Source: Bradyrhizobium iriomotense (GTDB taxonomy: Bacteria; Pseudomonadota; Alphaproteobacteria; Rhizobiales; Xanthobacteraceae). From it: DNA of 64,000 bases. Under the pieces are notes generated by a model. The model was given only the letters and a program-made list of their open reading frames with translations, had not been told where the DNA came from and ran no database searches. Each line of letters begins with the position of its first letter. The stretch's first letter is position 1. Shown piece after piece: positions 64,000 through 64,000 of this stretch. Made by a program: the position numbers and the translations under genes. Location: contig NZ_BSOW01000007.1 in assembly GCF_030160715.1 (NCBI RefSeq), forward strand, positions 227,659 to 291,658. Direction: 5' to 3'.

Positions 64000-64000
64000 C

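Overview
The window is high-GC alphaproteobacterial DNA that fits Bradyrhizobium or a close relative in the Nitrobacteraceae. Pointers are acdS next to an Lrp-type regulator, the families of interspersed palindromic repeats, a PQQ methanol dehydrogenase with the lanthanide-type Asp pair, a form II CO-dehydrogenase-like operon, and a homogentisate catabolic cluster. This assignment is an inference from gene content; no database search was possible.

Layout. 1-5.8 kb: the end of recQ, the acdS/acdR pair (ACC deaminase), a PLP-dependent lyase-like gene and two carboxymuconolactone-decarboxylase-type genes, one broken. 5.8-17.1 kb: a frameshifted PilZ-PAS-GGDEF gene, a TadG-like protein, an orphan TRAP permease pair, a secreted Trp/Pro-rich repeat protein, small membrane proteins, an isoprenylcysteine-methyltransferase-type protein and a secreted caspase-fold protein. 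17.17-30.55 kb: a 13.4-kb integrative element in the 3' end of tRNA-Ser(GGA). Its replication and integration end (integrase, AlpA-like HTH, Prim-Pol primase, ATPase/helicase) resembles a P4-type satellite. It also carries one HK97-type major capsid gene with no portal, large terminase or tail genes, a serine recombinase and many small ORFs. Clusters of CCCCTGTG repeats lie just inside both ends.

30.8-40.6 kb: a secreted protein, otsA and otsB with an MFS transporter, a DUF3175-type basic protein, and two tandem chemotaxis receptors. The signalling halves of the receptors and their downstream flanks (about 1.15 kb) are almost identical, while their sensor halves differ. 40.8-48.5 kb: a FIST sensor protein, a soluble hybrid histidine kinase, two NarL/FixJ-type response regulators, a protein that appears to fuse XoxJ-like and XoxG-like (cytochrome c) modules, and XoxF. 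The arrangement suggests a sensing circuit next to a lanthanide-dependent alcohol dehydrogenase.

48.8-54.8 kb: coxG, divergent coxSLM of the form II type (AYRGAGR) with a strong terminator, and a family III CoA-transferase. 55-63.6 kb: tyrosine/homogentisate catabolism, with hppD and a divergent Lrp regulator, a DUF1272 zinc protein, fahA, hmgA, an MBL-fold protein, a DUF2783 protein ending in polyglutamine, an FAD aromatic hydroxylase and a divergent MarR regulator. The window ends inside a c-type cytochrome gene. Several loci look broken by single-base shifts, and these should be checked as either true pseudogenes or sequencing errors.
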